Source of the DNA: Seison nebaliae
Lineage: Eukaryota; Rotifera; Pararotatoria; Seisonacea; Seisonidae
NCBI GenBank assembly: GCA_023231475.1
Contig: JALJEE010000990.1
Location: 1-45,467, forward strand
DNA length: 45,467 nucleotides
Direction of reading: 5' to 3'
This document shows positions 1-10,145 of this stretch, piece after piece (position 1 is the first letter of the stretch; each line of letters opens with the position of its first letter). The position numbers and the translations under genes were made by a program. The notes below the pieces were generated by a model. That model was not told the DNA's origin, did no database searches, and saw nothing but the letters and a program-made list of their open reading frames with translations.

Positions 1-233
1 TTGTTTTAGAATGATTGTTTCTAGGAATATGGAACTAAAAATTTAAATCCGATGTTTCTTTTACGAATGATCTTCGCACCTGTAAATATAATTTTTGAAA
101 TTACCGTGACAACTAAAGATATTTTATTATATAATCTTAAGTTGTGATGTAATTGGACAAGGTAAATATGATTTTCAATCGCGTGCTATATTGTTTTCTT
201 TAGAAAAAATTTTGGAAATAATTTTTCTGGAGA

Positions 234-3200
234 ATGTTGCCGCTTCAAACTAGTGTATCGATAGAAAGTCTATCGAATAATCATGGGACGCCACAATTAA
301 TAGAAACTGGATTAGCAACATCTTACGATAATGGATTTCAAATTCCTATACATCAATTGCTTCATATGAAGAGTTCAGGTGCGAAAATAAGATCACATCG
401 TAAATTGCACCAGTTGACTGACCAATTAGAATTACCATTTAATCGGATAGCGGAAGTTCATCGTAAGAAAAGTTGGAAAGTTGAACGGAAACTAAAGAAA
501 ACTTTATCATTTCATGAAGATACGACTTATATTAAAAATGAGTTCGAGGAGAATAATTTGGATGAGCGACCCACATTGTTCAATACTCAACATATTCTTC
601 TCATATCGAATGAAGCGAAAGTGAGTCGGAATCTCAACAAAGTTACTTTGGACGAAGTAGCGATTCTTCATTTGCAGTTCGATCTGTATACGACGGAGAA
701 GATAATTCCTCTTTTAATTCACAATATAAATATGCGTCGAATAAAATCGGTAGGAATAATTCCATATTGTCGACGACAAGTATTTGGTATTTCGAAACAT
801 ATCAGTTTAGATATTCAATCTATAAAGAATGCGAAAAGAAGGGTGGAAGATCAACCATTAATTCGATTTTTGAAAGAATTATCGAAATTATTAAATTGTG
901 CTAATAAAAATATTTCGTTCAATTTCTTGAGAATGCACAAAACATTCGTTATTCCTTTGGAAGATGTAGCTAAGTTTCTTTGTGACGAGACCGGTTTACA
1001 TATTCGAATAGTGCGTGATTATACTGGTGAGACGTGTTTGTTTGATTCGATTTCCCAATCGAGTTCCGAATCAAAATTCACATCAAATCCAATTGGTGGT
1101 ATTTATTTTAATTTGAGACATTTGAAGAATTTATTAATGAAAGAGAAATCGATTGCTGCCTTCGAGTGTATCACTAGATTGGGACGAGGTTCTTTTGGAA
1201 CTGCTTTCCTTTATCGTCGTCGAAATGATGATACTTTAGTAGTTTTGAAAAATATTTCTTTGCACGACTTGAATGTGAGTGGGAGGAAGAAAGTGATGAA
1301 TGAAATAAAGATCATGTCAACATTAGATCATCCCAATATCATTACATTCTACGACAATTTTGAAGAACGTGGAACTATGTTCATCGAAATGGAATATGCC
1401 GATAATGGCACACTCTATTCATATATTCGTCGACCGAATGAAAATTTGATGGAGGATAATATTCTCAGTAAAATGAAACAATTATCTAGTGCACTCATTC
1501 ACATTCATGCAAAGAAGATTTGGCATTTCGATATCAAAACTGAAAATATTTTCATGACAAAAAATGGTGCTGTGAAATTGGGAGATTTTGGTATTTCAAA
1601 AATGCATTCCACTACTCTCGATGCAACTAAATGTACGTTAGGTACCGCACCATATATGTCACCGGAAATGTGTCGTGGTGACGTGGTGAATGACAAATCA
1701 GATATTTGGAGTTTGGGTTGTGTTCTCCACGAAATGATGACTCGTCAAGTAACATTTAGTGCAGATAATATTAATGCGGTTGTAGATAAAATAACGAAAT
1801 TAGATTATGTCCAACCATCGTCGTCGTATGGAGAAGAAACGAGAAAACTTCTAAAAAGTTTATTGGAACTTGATATTGAGAAACGATTGACTGCATTAGA
1901 AGTGAATGAGAAAATAAAAGAAATGAGTTCTAAGAATTCGGAGGAATTGATGTCTGCCATTTTTTTGACATCATCAAAAAAAGTTAAATCAGGAATCATC
2001 GAATTAGAATGGAATGGAAATGAATATGAATGTCGAAATTTATTCATTTTTCCACATGGAGCTGTCATTGATAATTTATCATCAACTCAGTCACATAATA
2101 TCGTTCAAACGGAATTATCTCAATTATTTGCTTGGGGTTATAATAAACATGGTGAAATGGCTGGTGAAGCATCAGATGAATTGATTCAATCTCCGATTGT
2201 ACTTTCCATGAAATATCAAGATTTTCGGGATGTTCAATGTGGAAATGAGTTCACCATCTTTCTTTCGAAAAACGGAACAATCGCTAGTTCTGGAAACGGT
2301 TCAACCAATTGTTTAGGACATGCAAATACAAAGACGATTCATGAACAATGTTTAATTGAAGAATTATTATATATCGAAATCGTATCAGTCGCCGTAAATG
2401 ATGATCACGTTGTGGCGATTTGTAAAGATGGTTTTGCTTATACTTGGGGCGATAACACTTATGGACAATTGGGAACGGGTAATTTCGAGAATAAGAACAA
2501 ACCACAAAAACTCGATTTGAATTATACGTTTGTTCGAGCGATTGTTGGAAATGGTGGAACGATTTTAATTTCAAAATCAGACGAATATTATTCGTGTGGA
2601 AATAATATTAATAATCGATTAGCCATCTCTCAACAGAACGGATTATTACATCATTTGAAAACGTTCGATATTTACAACAAATCCAATTTAGTCGATGGAA
2701 AGACGAATGAATTAATCGCAGCTAAAATGCTCAAATCATTCGACATTCAACATTTCCTGATTTGTCAAACGTTTTCCGTTTTCATTTCAGTGAAAAAGAA
2801 GAAACAACTTCTTTACACTATCGGATATGGGAAGAAGACTTCTGATTCAGTCATATCAATTCCACAAAATGTCGATGTGAAATTTGAATTCCATTGTCGT
2901 GGTATTCAAGTCAATAATCATTCGATTTTCCTTCTTATGGACAGTACGACGAATCCGATTTCTGTCTTCGATTTGGACAAATCCATTTTATTGAACATCA
3001 GTATCTTCTCTAATAATTTCCATCATAAACTCATAAACAATTCCAATTTAGTGATGGATGATCTAGAATTTACTTTCCTCTCACTTCGTCCTCATCCTAA
3101 TAGAATTAAGAGAACAACATTGTTCGTTTCATTCAATCTTTGTCAGAAAATTATGTCAGAATTGGTAACGAAAAATTTGAATCATTTAAAAATTTTCGAT

Positions 3201-3848
3201 CATCATGAACGGAATGAGTTCGATCAATTCCAATTACATCAATCAACATCGAATAATCGATTGGGAAGACCAGAAGAGAACTTATTATCTGAGAAAATTT
3301 ATCAGCCAATTAATATTCCAGAAAACTTATTTAAAGAAGTTGGTGAATCGGTACAATTGTTTATTACTAAACAATGTGAATCGACCGTCCATCATAAAGA
3401 GAATGATGAAATTATTCAAAGTGTCAATTTATCTGTCGATCAATCAGTTCAATCATCAGAAAGAATTCCTGGATGGATTTTGGAAGAAAGTCAACAAACT
3501 GACAAATTATTAGAAGCCAGAAAACTTTCATCTAATTGTGCTAGTCCAAACTCGTCAACCACCGAATTAGAACATTCAAATTCTTCAATAGTTTTCGTTC
3601 CAAAAAAACCAAAAAAAAAATTAAAGAACTCCGAAACGAAAACCATCCAGACGACTAAGAAGAGTAGTGAAAGTGGTAAAAGTAATGTCAGTAAACCGCT
3701 ACCTCCAATTAAGAAGAAGAATTTAGGAAATGGTAATCAACGCAAACAAATAGATTGTATCAGAAAACCATCATTCAGGAATAAATTTCTACCGGGCAAA
3801 TCAATTGCACGCTTCAAACAAAACGTTAGAATTTTAAATATTTTTTGA
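234..3848 (+). CDS. NEK8/NEK9-type protein kinase with RCC1-like repeats
   Basis: Intronless frame of 1204 residues. A Ser/Thr kinase domain lies at about residues 313-570: glycine loop GRGSFG, VLK lysine K339, helix-C glutamate E357, catalytic loop HFDIKTEN (H431-F432-D433), DFG at 451-453 and GTAPYMSPE. RCC1-like blades follow at about 630-960 (FAWGYNKHGE, AYTWGDNTYGQLGTGN). Kinase plus RCC1 is the architecture of NEK8/NEK9 and of the nematode NEKL-1 group, which act at cilia, centrosomes and in endocytosis. Two oddities: about 310 residues of unrecognised sequence precede the kinase, which in NEK8/9 sits near the N terminus, and the HRD arginine is phenylalanine. The last 250 residues are low-complexity, ending in a Lys-rich tail. 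A TTTTCTTTAG acceptor-like site about 30 nt before the ATG supports this start. The family call is firm; the exact orthologue is not. Confidence 0.9.
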   Translation: MLPLQTSVSIESLSNNHGTPQLIETGLATSYDNGFQIPIHQLLHMKSSGAKIRSHRKLHQLTDQLELPFNRIAEVHRKKSWKVERKLKKTLSFHEDTTYIKNEFEENNLDERPTLFNTQHILLISNEAKVSRNLNKVTLDEVAILHLQFDLYTTEKIIPLLIHNINMRRIKSVGIIPYCRRQVFGISKHISLDIQSIKNAKRRVEDQPLIRFLKELSKLLNCANKNISFNFLRMHKTFVIPLEDVAKFLCDETGLHIRIVRDYTGETCLFDSISQSSSESKFTSNPIGGIYFNLRHLKNLLMKEKSIAAFECITRLGRGSFGTAFLYRRRNDDTLVVLKNISLHDLNVSGRKKVMNEIKIMSTLDHPNIITFYDNFEERGTMFIEMEYADNGTLYSYIRRPNENLMEDNILSKMKQLSSALIHIHAKKIWHFDIKTENIFMTKNGAVKLGDFGISKMHSTTLDATKCTLGTAPYMSPEMCRGDVVNDKSDIWSLGCVLHEMMTRQVTFSADNINAVVDKITKLDYVQPSSSYGEETRKLLKSLLELDIEKRLTALEVNEKIKEMSSKNSEELMSAIFLTSSKKVKSGIIELEWNGNEYECRNLFIFPHGAVIDNLSSTQSHNIVQTELSQLFAWGYNKHGEMAGEASDELIQSPIVLSMKYQDFRDVQCGNEFTIFLSKNGTIASSGNGSTNCLGHANTKTIHEQCLIEELLYIEIVSVAVNDDHVVAICKDGFAYTWGDNTYGQLGTGNFENKNKPQKLDLNYTFVRAIVGNGGTILISKSDEYYSCGNNINNRLAISQQNGLLHHLKTFDIYNKSNLVDGKTNELIAAKMLKSFDIQHFLICQTFSVFISVKKKKQLLYTIGYGKKTSDSVISIPQNVDVKFEFHCRGIQVNNHSIFLLMDSTTNPISVFDLDKSILLNISIFSNNFHHKLINNSNLVMDDLEFTFLSLRPHPNRIKRTTLFVSFNLCQKIMSELVTKNLNHLKIFDHHERNEFDQFQLHQSTSNNRLGRPEENLLSEKIYQPINIPENLFKEVGESVQLFITKQCESTVHHKENDEIIQSVNLSVDQSVQSSERIPGWILEESQQTDKLLEARKLSSNCASPNSSTTELEHSNSSIVFVPKKPKKKLKNSETKTIQTTKKSSESGKSNVSKPLPPIKKKNLGNGNQRKQIDCIRKPSFRNKFLPGKSIARFKQNVRILNIF

Positions 3849-3919
3849 AAAATTTATTTAATTTCTCAAATTATCGATGTTTATGAAAATAGACATTTAA
3901 TTCGAATAATAGTTTGACG

Positions 3920-4291
3920 ATGGAGAAATGGAATAAATCGACGTCTGGACCAACTTATGACGAATTAGCACTACAAAATAAATTGGCTAACGAACAAATT
4001 ATCCATTTGAAAGTTTGTAAATATTTTTCAAATTTCAATTATACTTATTTTCAGGAACAACTCTCTCAACATAATCGACAAATTTCTTCTTCTTCAATTG
4101 CCCTATCGACTGGAAATGATAACGAAGTAATAAATAAATCTCTCTTACCGGATATTGTGAAACATGAGCAGAATGACACGGCACTTGTTCGCCATTTGCA
4201 TTCGGCCAATTCAGTGAAAAGTTCAGCAGAAACAAATAAAGATGGAATCAATTCCTCGAAAGTCAAATCGACAACATGTAATTTCTTATAA
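3920..4291 (+). CDS. Small coiled-coil protein with possible CaaX-like C terminus
   Basis: Two exons, 3920-4012 and 4055-4291, joined across a 42-nt GTTTGT...TTTCAG intron. The intron length is a multiple of three, so retention stays open and would insert 14 residues. Splicing gives 109 residues and restores a continuous heptad-like stretch at about residues 13-40 (DELALQNKLANEQIIHLK then EQLSQHNRQ). The rest is Ser/Asn-rich and polar. It ends in CNFL, which fits a Cys-a-a-Leu geranylgeranylation box, as on G-protein gamma subunits, though nothing else identifies that family. The start is the ATG at 3920. It lies 71 bp behind the kinase gene on the same strand with no AATAAA between them, so co-transcription is possible. 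Function not recognised. Confidence 0.6.
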   Translation: MEKWNKSTSGPTYDELALQNKLANEQIIHLKVCKYFSNFNYTYFQEQLSQHNRQISSSSIALSTGNDNEVINKSLLPDIVKHEQNDTALVRHLHSANSVKSSAETNKDGINSSKVKSTTCNFL

Positions 4292-4366
4292 ATTGTGATG
4301 TCCCCCAATTTTGTATTTCCTTTTCTCTCCCAAAGTATTCGATCATTATTCTCCTACACAATTTTT

Positions 4367-4783
4367 TCATTTATACGGATCGTGCCACGGTCGACTATCA
4401 ACCGCATTAAGGATCCATTTTTTTACTCTACCCAATTGACTTTCATCTAATTCATTATAATCGATGGAATTCCTCTCCAAAAATGAATTTAGAACTTCTA
4501 AATCTTCGCCATTCTCACTATCCGTATGAGTTGTCGTAGTTGGTGTTAACGTTACTTCGGCATAAATATATTCATATTCGTACATCACTTCTGGAGGTGG
4601 TCGACTTGACAGTGGAACAACTGTCCCATGTGATTCTAGATGTTCTTCTTGACTTTCTTCCTCTTTTATTGTTTTTTGTTTTCGACGAATTCTCAGACAT
4701 TGTACACACTGAACTAAAGTGAAGGTTGAAAGAATGATGAGGAATAATATAATCGATAAAATGAATTGAATTGAAAAGAACAT
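4367..4783 (-). CDS. Single-pass membrane protein, function unknown
   Basis: Single-exon frame of 138 residues. Residues 1-27 are strongly hydrophobic (FILSIILFLIILSTFTLV) and are followed by CVQCLRIRRK, a juxtamembrane cysteine pair and basic cluster that predicts a signal anchor with the tail in the cytosol, possibly palmitoylated. The tail is acidic and Thr/Tyr-rich, with a proline run (SRPPPEV), EYEYIY tyrosines, and a C-terminal part VKKWILNAVDSRPWHDPYK that looks folded. It converges on the small coiled-coil gene with 75 bp between the stop codons. No family is recognised. Codon use resembles its neighbours, so it is probably a real lineage-specific gene. Confidence 0.6.
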   Translation of the reverse strand: MFFSIQFILSIILFLIILSTFTLVQCVQCLRIRRKQKTIKEEESQEEHLESHGTVVPLSSRPPPEVMYEYEYIYAEVTLTPTTTTHTDSENGEDLEVLNSFLERNSIDYNELDESQLGRVKKWILNAVDSRPWHDPYK

Positions 4784-7700
4784 CGAAAAAAATGAAAAGT
4801 CTCTATAAATTGCTTTATATTTCTTAAAATTTCACATTTCAAATCGAAATAAATTTCAATTCATTTCCAATAAAATATCGAAACGGATTTCAGTTTTTTT
4901 TCATATTTTAAGAAAACCAAATTTATATTTTCCCTTTGATACTGACACATTATGAGATTTTAATGTCTTTTTCATTCTATTCAATTGGACGAACTAAACT
5001 GAAATTTTAATATAATTTTTGAACAAAAAAATTTCCAGCAAGTCAGATAGTTTGAAAGAAAAAGAGGTAGTTGAGTATCTTTCCGTTTGAGTTTTTTGTA
5101 GGAAATGTGAGATTGTTTTTGGAAGACGAATAGGAATGACGACATATTATATAAAGGAAAGTAATAAATATTTAAATGATTGATGAATTACAAGATAGAG
5201 AACGGTGAAGGACTTGTACTGTTGATAATTATGTGGAATTATTTAGAGAAATTACATGTCATTCATGAAAATGGGGATGATTGAAAAAATAAACAAATAT
5301 AATTTGCGCATGTTTGACGATATTGTATTTAGTTGATAGCAGTTCGATAAGTTAAGTTGCGTTGCATTGTTTCCATGCAGTCCTTTATCGACATGTAATT
5401 CATGTAATTATATTGCATCCTCATATAAATTGATAAAATAAATATGTAACAAATGTAGGGGGAAGACAATGGAGGACGACTATCAAAATCGGTGATAAAT
5501 AGACACTAACGAGTCAACATGACAATTTAGTCACGAAATCGCCGATATTCGTATTGGAGCGAATCGATATAGAATATACGGTAAGTTAGTAATGAAGAGA
5601 AAGTGGGAGAGTGGGCAGTTTGGGTGAGATGGTGCGGAGAGAAGTGCTGGTGGAAGAATAATGAAGTTTGATGACAACAATCGTCGTCGTACTAAATGAA
5701 AGAATGTCAAAAATTGTGATCATCAATGAATATTATTGGATATGAATATTCTTTCTTCCGTCGAGGTAGATGTCGTGCATTGAGTGAAGAAGTAGCCAGA
5801 GAAGTTGTTGACGACTTGGTAAGTTCGAGGGGATAAGGAATAGTATGAAATGGAAGAAGGGGGGACAATGATTATAATGAAGTTGAACACCATCATGATG
5901 ATGATCATCATCATTTATATTATTCAATAAAATAATAAAAAATGATGGTTGTTGACAGCCATTAGAACGATAATGATGATAGAAATACTGAAACAGAATG
6001 TTCAACTTAACTTAACAAGGAGAAGAAATGTAATAACAATAATTCTGATGACGTTGAATCGTGATACAGAATTAACAATCGTATAATGTTATGGAAGTGT
6101 GTGTGCTAGAGACTTCTCGCCTCATCTTCCTCCTATCAGTTGAGGTGCATTCTCCCTTCTTTACACAAATGCACTGCCATTTCCCTCTTATGGACACAAG
6201 TTATTTCATCTTCTTTCGACGTCGATGTTCTGGCAGTGCAACTTCACAATTTATCTCACGATATTTAACTATCTGAACAATCGAGTAAGAAAGATGGGGA
6301 AGAAGGAAAAAAACCGATTAAATGACGAAATGCCCATGAATTATATTCCTCCTTTGCATTTGTTGCTGATATGTAACTAACACTACCTTTTATTCTCTCA
6401 AGAGCTTCCTCCAATCTCCCTCCTTCCACACAACAACGGCAAGAGTTTATCTAGTCATTCCTCCCCGCCCAATGAAGATTGATGGAGGAGAATTTTCTGA
6501 TCTGAAGTTTTCCACAATACAAAATCTTTTCACTCTTATTCTCTCGATTCATGTTCTTCTCGCCCCTTCTTCCCAACAATCATTCTCTCCCAACCATTCC
6601 TCTTGTTATTCTTCCGCTTATTGGTGGACAGAAAAATAAGAGGATAAGCGCTTATTAAACACACAGCAGAAAATATTTATGTTCCATATTTCCCACTCGT
6701 TCATGAGTGAAAGGTAAAGTTACTGTTAAGTACTTGTTATGTGTTATGTTATTGTGTGATAGAAAAATGGAGCCAGAAAGAAGAAAATGGAAGTATTTAA
6801 AAAAGAGAATTCAAAAAGAAAAAATAAATTAGAATTACTTATCTTTATTCCGATTTTCTCTAATGAACAAGTCATAGCAGTGTGAGAAGTGAAGAAAGAA
6901 GTTTGAAGACTAATAATTTGCCGTTCGTCATTTGTTTTGAACTCTCTCGTATTTTTCATTAGTAGCAGAAATTAAAGTTTCTTTTACATATTCCTCACTC
7001 ACATCGACGACAAGTGAAGTGTTTTATTGGAAATTGGGTAAGTATTATTTTGTTGAATAATCAGCTTTCGATGGAATATAGTTCGATTCTGAAAGATCTA
7101 CTCGTCGAATCAGTCGGTGAGAATATGGTATAATAAGAAATTATTATTATAATTCACCTCGTGTGAATTTCACTCGAATGACATTCTCCTATTGAAATTG
7201 TGTTCACAGTCATTTCCAATCTAGCCGGGGATAGCTTTCATCTCCTTTCCTACTATTATTTCTTTCCACACATTCTCCTACCTGCCTCCGACGTAAATGA
7301 TATGGATTTGTCGATTTCCTGCCGAAATGCTGAGTTCGTATGTGAATATATATATGTTTGAATTCAATTAATGCCTACTTACGTAATTTATAGTTAAGGT
7401 AATGCAAGATAATGCATATGCAATTAGACCATTATCTTATTGTAAAACTGCTTCACCCCTCAAATTATACAATGAGGCAATGGCGATGTATTATCACCAT
7501 TCTATTATTTAGCGGAATGTCGATCAATCTTTACACTCCAACCGTCTTCCAACTATATTCAGCAATATTTCAACTTTCCTTATCTAATCAATCAAATCAC
7601 TTTTCTCATTTCACGTCAAATCAACTAATCATATTTTAGTGGACAAACACTATAATTATTTTAATCCATGTTCGCCCAAATTTTCTGCCCACTTAAACCT

Positions 7701-10076
7701 TAATTCCAGGATTGACACCACCAACTTACAGAGTAATTCCTTCCTAATATGATTCGATTGGAACCATGAAAGTAATAGGCAATGATTAGTACTGTGCTGG
7801 AATTGAATTAACGAAAATTATTGTATGTCCAATTTAGATCTGTAGACTTTAGATAAGATAAATACCCAAATTATATCTTTCTACAAATTTCCAGATTGCG
7901 GGAAAAAAATTAATTTTTCTACCTATAAAAACCATTCTTCTTACAACCAACCTAACTTTTTTCTTCGAATTTTAATTTTAGATTATCAGATAATGGAATT
8001 TGTTAAGAATGTTAAGAAACAAAAATAATCCGATTTCATTTTGGAAATTATGTCAGTTTATATTTCGTTGTTAAGTTGACGAGATGGTTGTCGATAAAAG
8101 ATGTTTAACATGAAATCATCAACTTTCTATAGCGATTTCATGTTCATGTACAAATTCCATCAGTAATCCGTCTAGTCATTGAATTCATTTCTTTTCGAAT
8201 AGCAAATCATAAATCAGAAATATTTAGTCTTCTCTCTGTTTTATTCGATAAGGAGCGAATTTTCGAAGAATGAACGGAAATTCAGTATATGGAGGATAAT
8301 CGAAATATTATTCTTATATGTAATTCAAAGTTCAAAAATTATAATTTAGAGTCAAGTTAATTCTTTTCCAACGAAAGAAAAAATCTAATTTATGTCAAAT
8401 TATTCTGAATTTAAATCATAGTGACGAAAGTTTTTTAAAGAAGTTTTTGATCAAAAATTTTATATGTAAAAATTGACTGTCTTTTGTAAGAATTTTCATT
8501 TAATCTTTTTAATTTGAAGAACAAAGGAAAATAGTTCGACTTTCCTCACATCGACAGGAGATGACAATGCAAATAATCTTTGTCGTGTCATAATATAATA
8601 TAATTATTTTCAGAAAATTATTTTATTATTCGTAAGGACTAGTGGTCATTGAACGAAAGAAATTTATTATGTTCGTATATTTCATGTAGTAGATGAAAAG
8701 GAGAGGATTGAAGTGGAAGCTTTGACAAAAATTTCAATTAACTAATTCAAAAATTAAATTATTTTGAAATAATTCATTAAATCTTCTCCACTTTTACCAC
8801 ACAACAGGTGATCGATTGAAGTAAAATAATAATCGTTCCAAGTAATTTTTCGTTTTATCCCATTTATATATTTATAATGAATTTTGCTGAGAGAACTTGT
8901 AAATTTAAAATACATTCTTCTTATATAATAAAAGATGTTTTCAATAAATTATTTCTTTATCAAATTTTGTGCAATTCTGATAGGGCACTTCGTATACAAA
9001 CATTTAATAACATTACCGACTTATACGGACATATTGAGATGTATACATACATGACTTTAAGTAATGTCTTTATATAAGTACACACACACAAACACACAAA
9101 CACACACACACACACATACAAATACACGTACATACCTGGACGTGAATTGACACATATGACTATTGTATAAATAAGGAAAATTTGGAGAAGATAACAGATC
9201 AGAGGACATCTAATGTATGAGAGATTAGGAAGAAGAATTATAGTTAGTACTGCAATGATCATACGTATGCACATTTAAGTGTATGATAAATTGAATTTGA
9301 TGGAAAGTAAATAGAATGTGACATATACGTATATCGTTCACCAATCTATACCTGTGTTCTCTCCGTTATAATCCGACGATTAAATTGTATTAACGATTTG
9401 ACTGAATTCATATGTCCATTTCATTCATATTCTCCCATCCTTTCTTTTATGAATGAGATATCCCGATTACTCTTAATTTTCCACTATTCAGTCATCAGCA
9501 CTTCATTCACATTTTGATGTCATCCATCAGGAAAGAAGTCGTATGATTTCCTTATGCGTTTTCTATTTTATTAAAATTGTACCTGAAATTTTTGTCGTCG
9601 TACGATGATATAAATCAATATCATTCTTCCATGAATTTCTCATTGGATATTGCTAATAGAATATCGGAAATGAAATCAACTTTTTTCGAAAAATTTCAAA
9701 ATTCAAAATTAATTAAAGAAATTAAACTAAAATTTTTATTTTATATTTTTATTTTAAATTTTTTTTGTTTTAAAAAATGATTTTTTTCTGATATTCTCTT
9801 TTTATCTAATGAAACAGATTTATTGTTCAATCAGAAAACAGAGGTTAAAACGGTATTGTTTTTCATCTGACTCACAAATACATTGAAATCGAATTGAAAT
9901 TAAAAAATTCAATCAAATTATTTGAGTTGAGAAAAAAGACGTTTCGGTTATTGGATCAAGAGAAATTGCCAATTGGATTTTCATGAAATATTAATTTGAA
10001 AAACATTACATCATTCTCATTTCAACAACGTCATATTATTCAAATAAATTCCATTTGATAAGTGAAAGAAAGAAAA
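4784..10076. other. Gene-poor interval, about 5.3 kb
   Basis: No credible protein-coding exon on either strand. Open frames here are short, low-complexity and unsupported. It holds AT-rich sequence, a CA-type microsatellite near 9080 and a GAT/ATC-rich palindromic patch at 5891. Its right end abuts the distal first exon of SNAP-25, so the part near 10 kb probably carries a promoter and 5' UTR. No box could be assigned. Confidence 0.5.
9080..9116. repeat. CA microsatellite, interrupted
   Basis: Runs of CACACA broken by single A insertions, in the gene-poor interval before SNAP-25. Confidence 0.9.
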
Positions 10077-10145
10077 ATGGAAGAAAATGAAAATGATACG
10101 GAACTCGGTCAAATTAATACACAAATCAACGAAGTTCAAGATGAA
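10077..10145 (+). CDS. Distal alternative first coding exon of SNAP-25
   Basis: The ATG opens a 23-codon exon reading MEENENDTELGQINTQINE and then VQDE, ending at a GTTAGT donor in phase 0. SNAP-25 genes have an exon boundary just before the SLESTRRM helix, after a residue pair such as DE or NE. The proximal first exon at 14345 ends the same way (QTNE, phase 0), and exon 2 starts AGT TTG GAA. The peptide is acidic with heptad spacing (L-INTQINEV), as expected for the start of SNARE helix 1. It therefore fits a second promoter and N terminus, about 4.5 kb upstream. It could also splice to the paralogue at 16343, whose first exon is not visible and whose acceptor is also phase 0. Confidence 0.6.

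Noticed and set aside
8960-9274. 104-codon minus-strand frame with hydrophobic ends
   Set aside because: Its centre is the translated CA microsatellite (CVCVFVCLCVC) and its flanks lack coding character.
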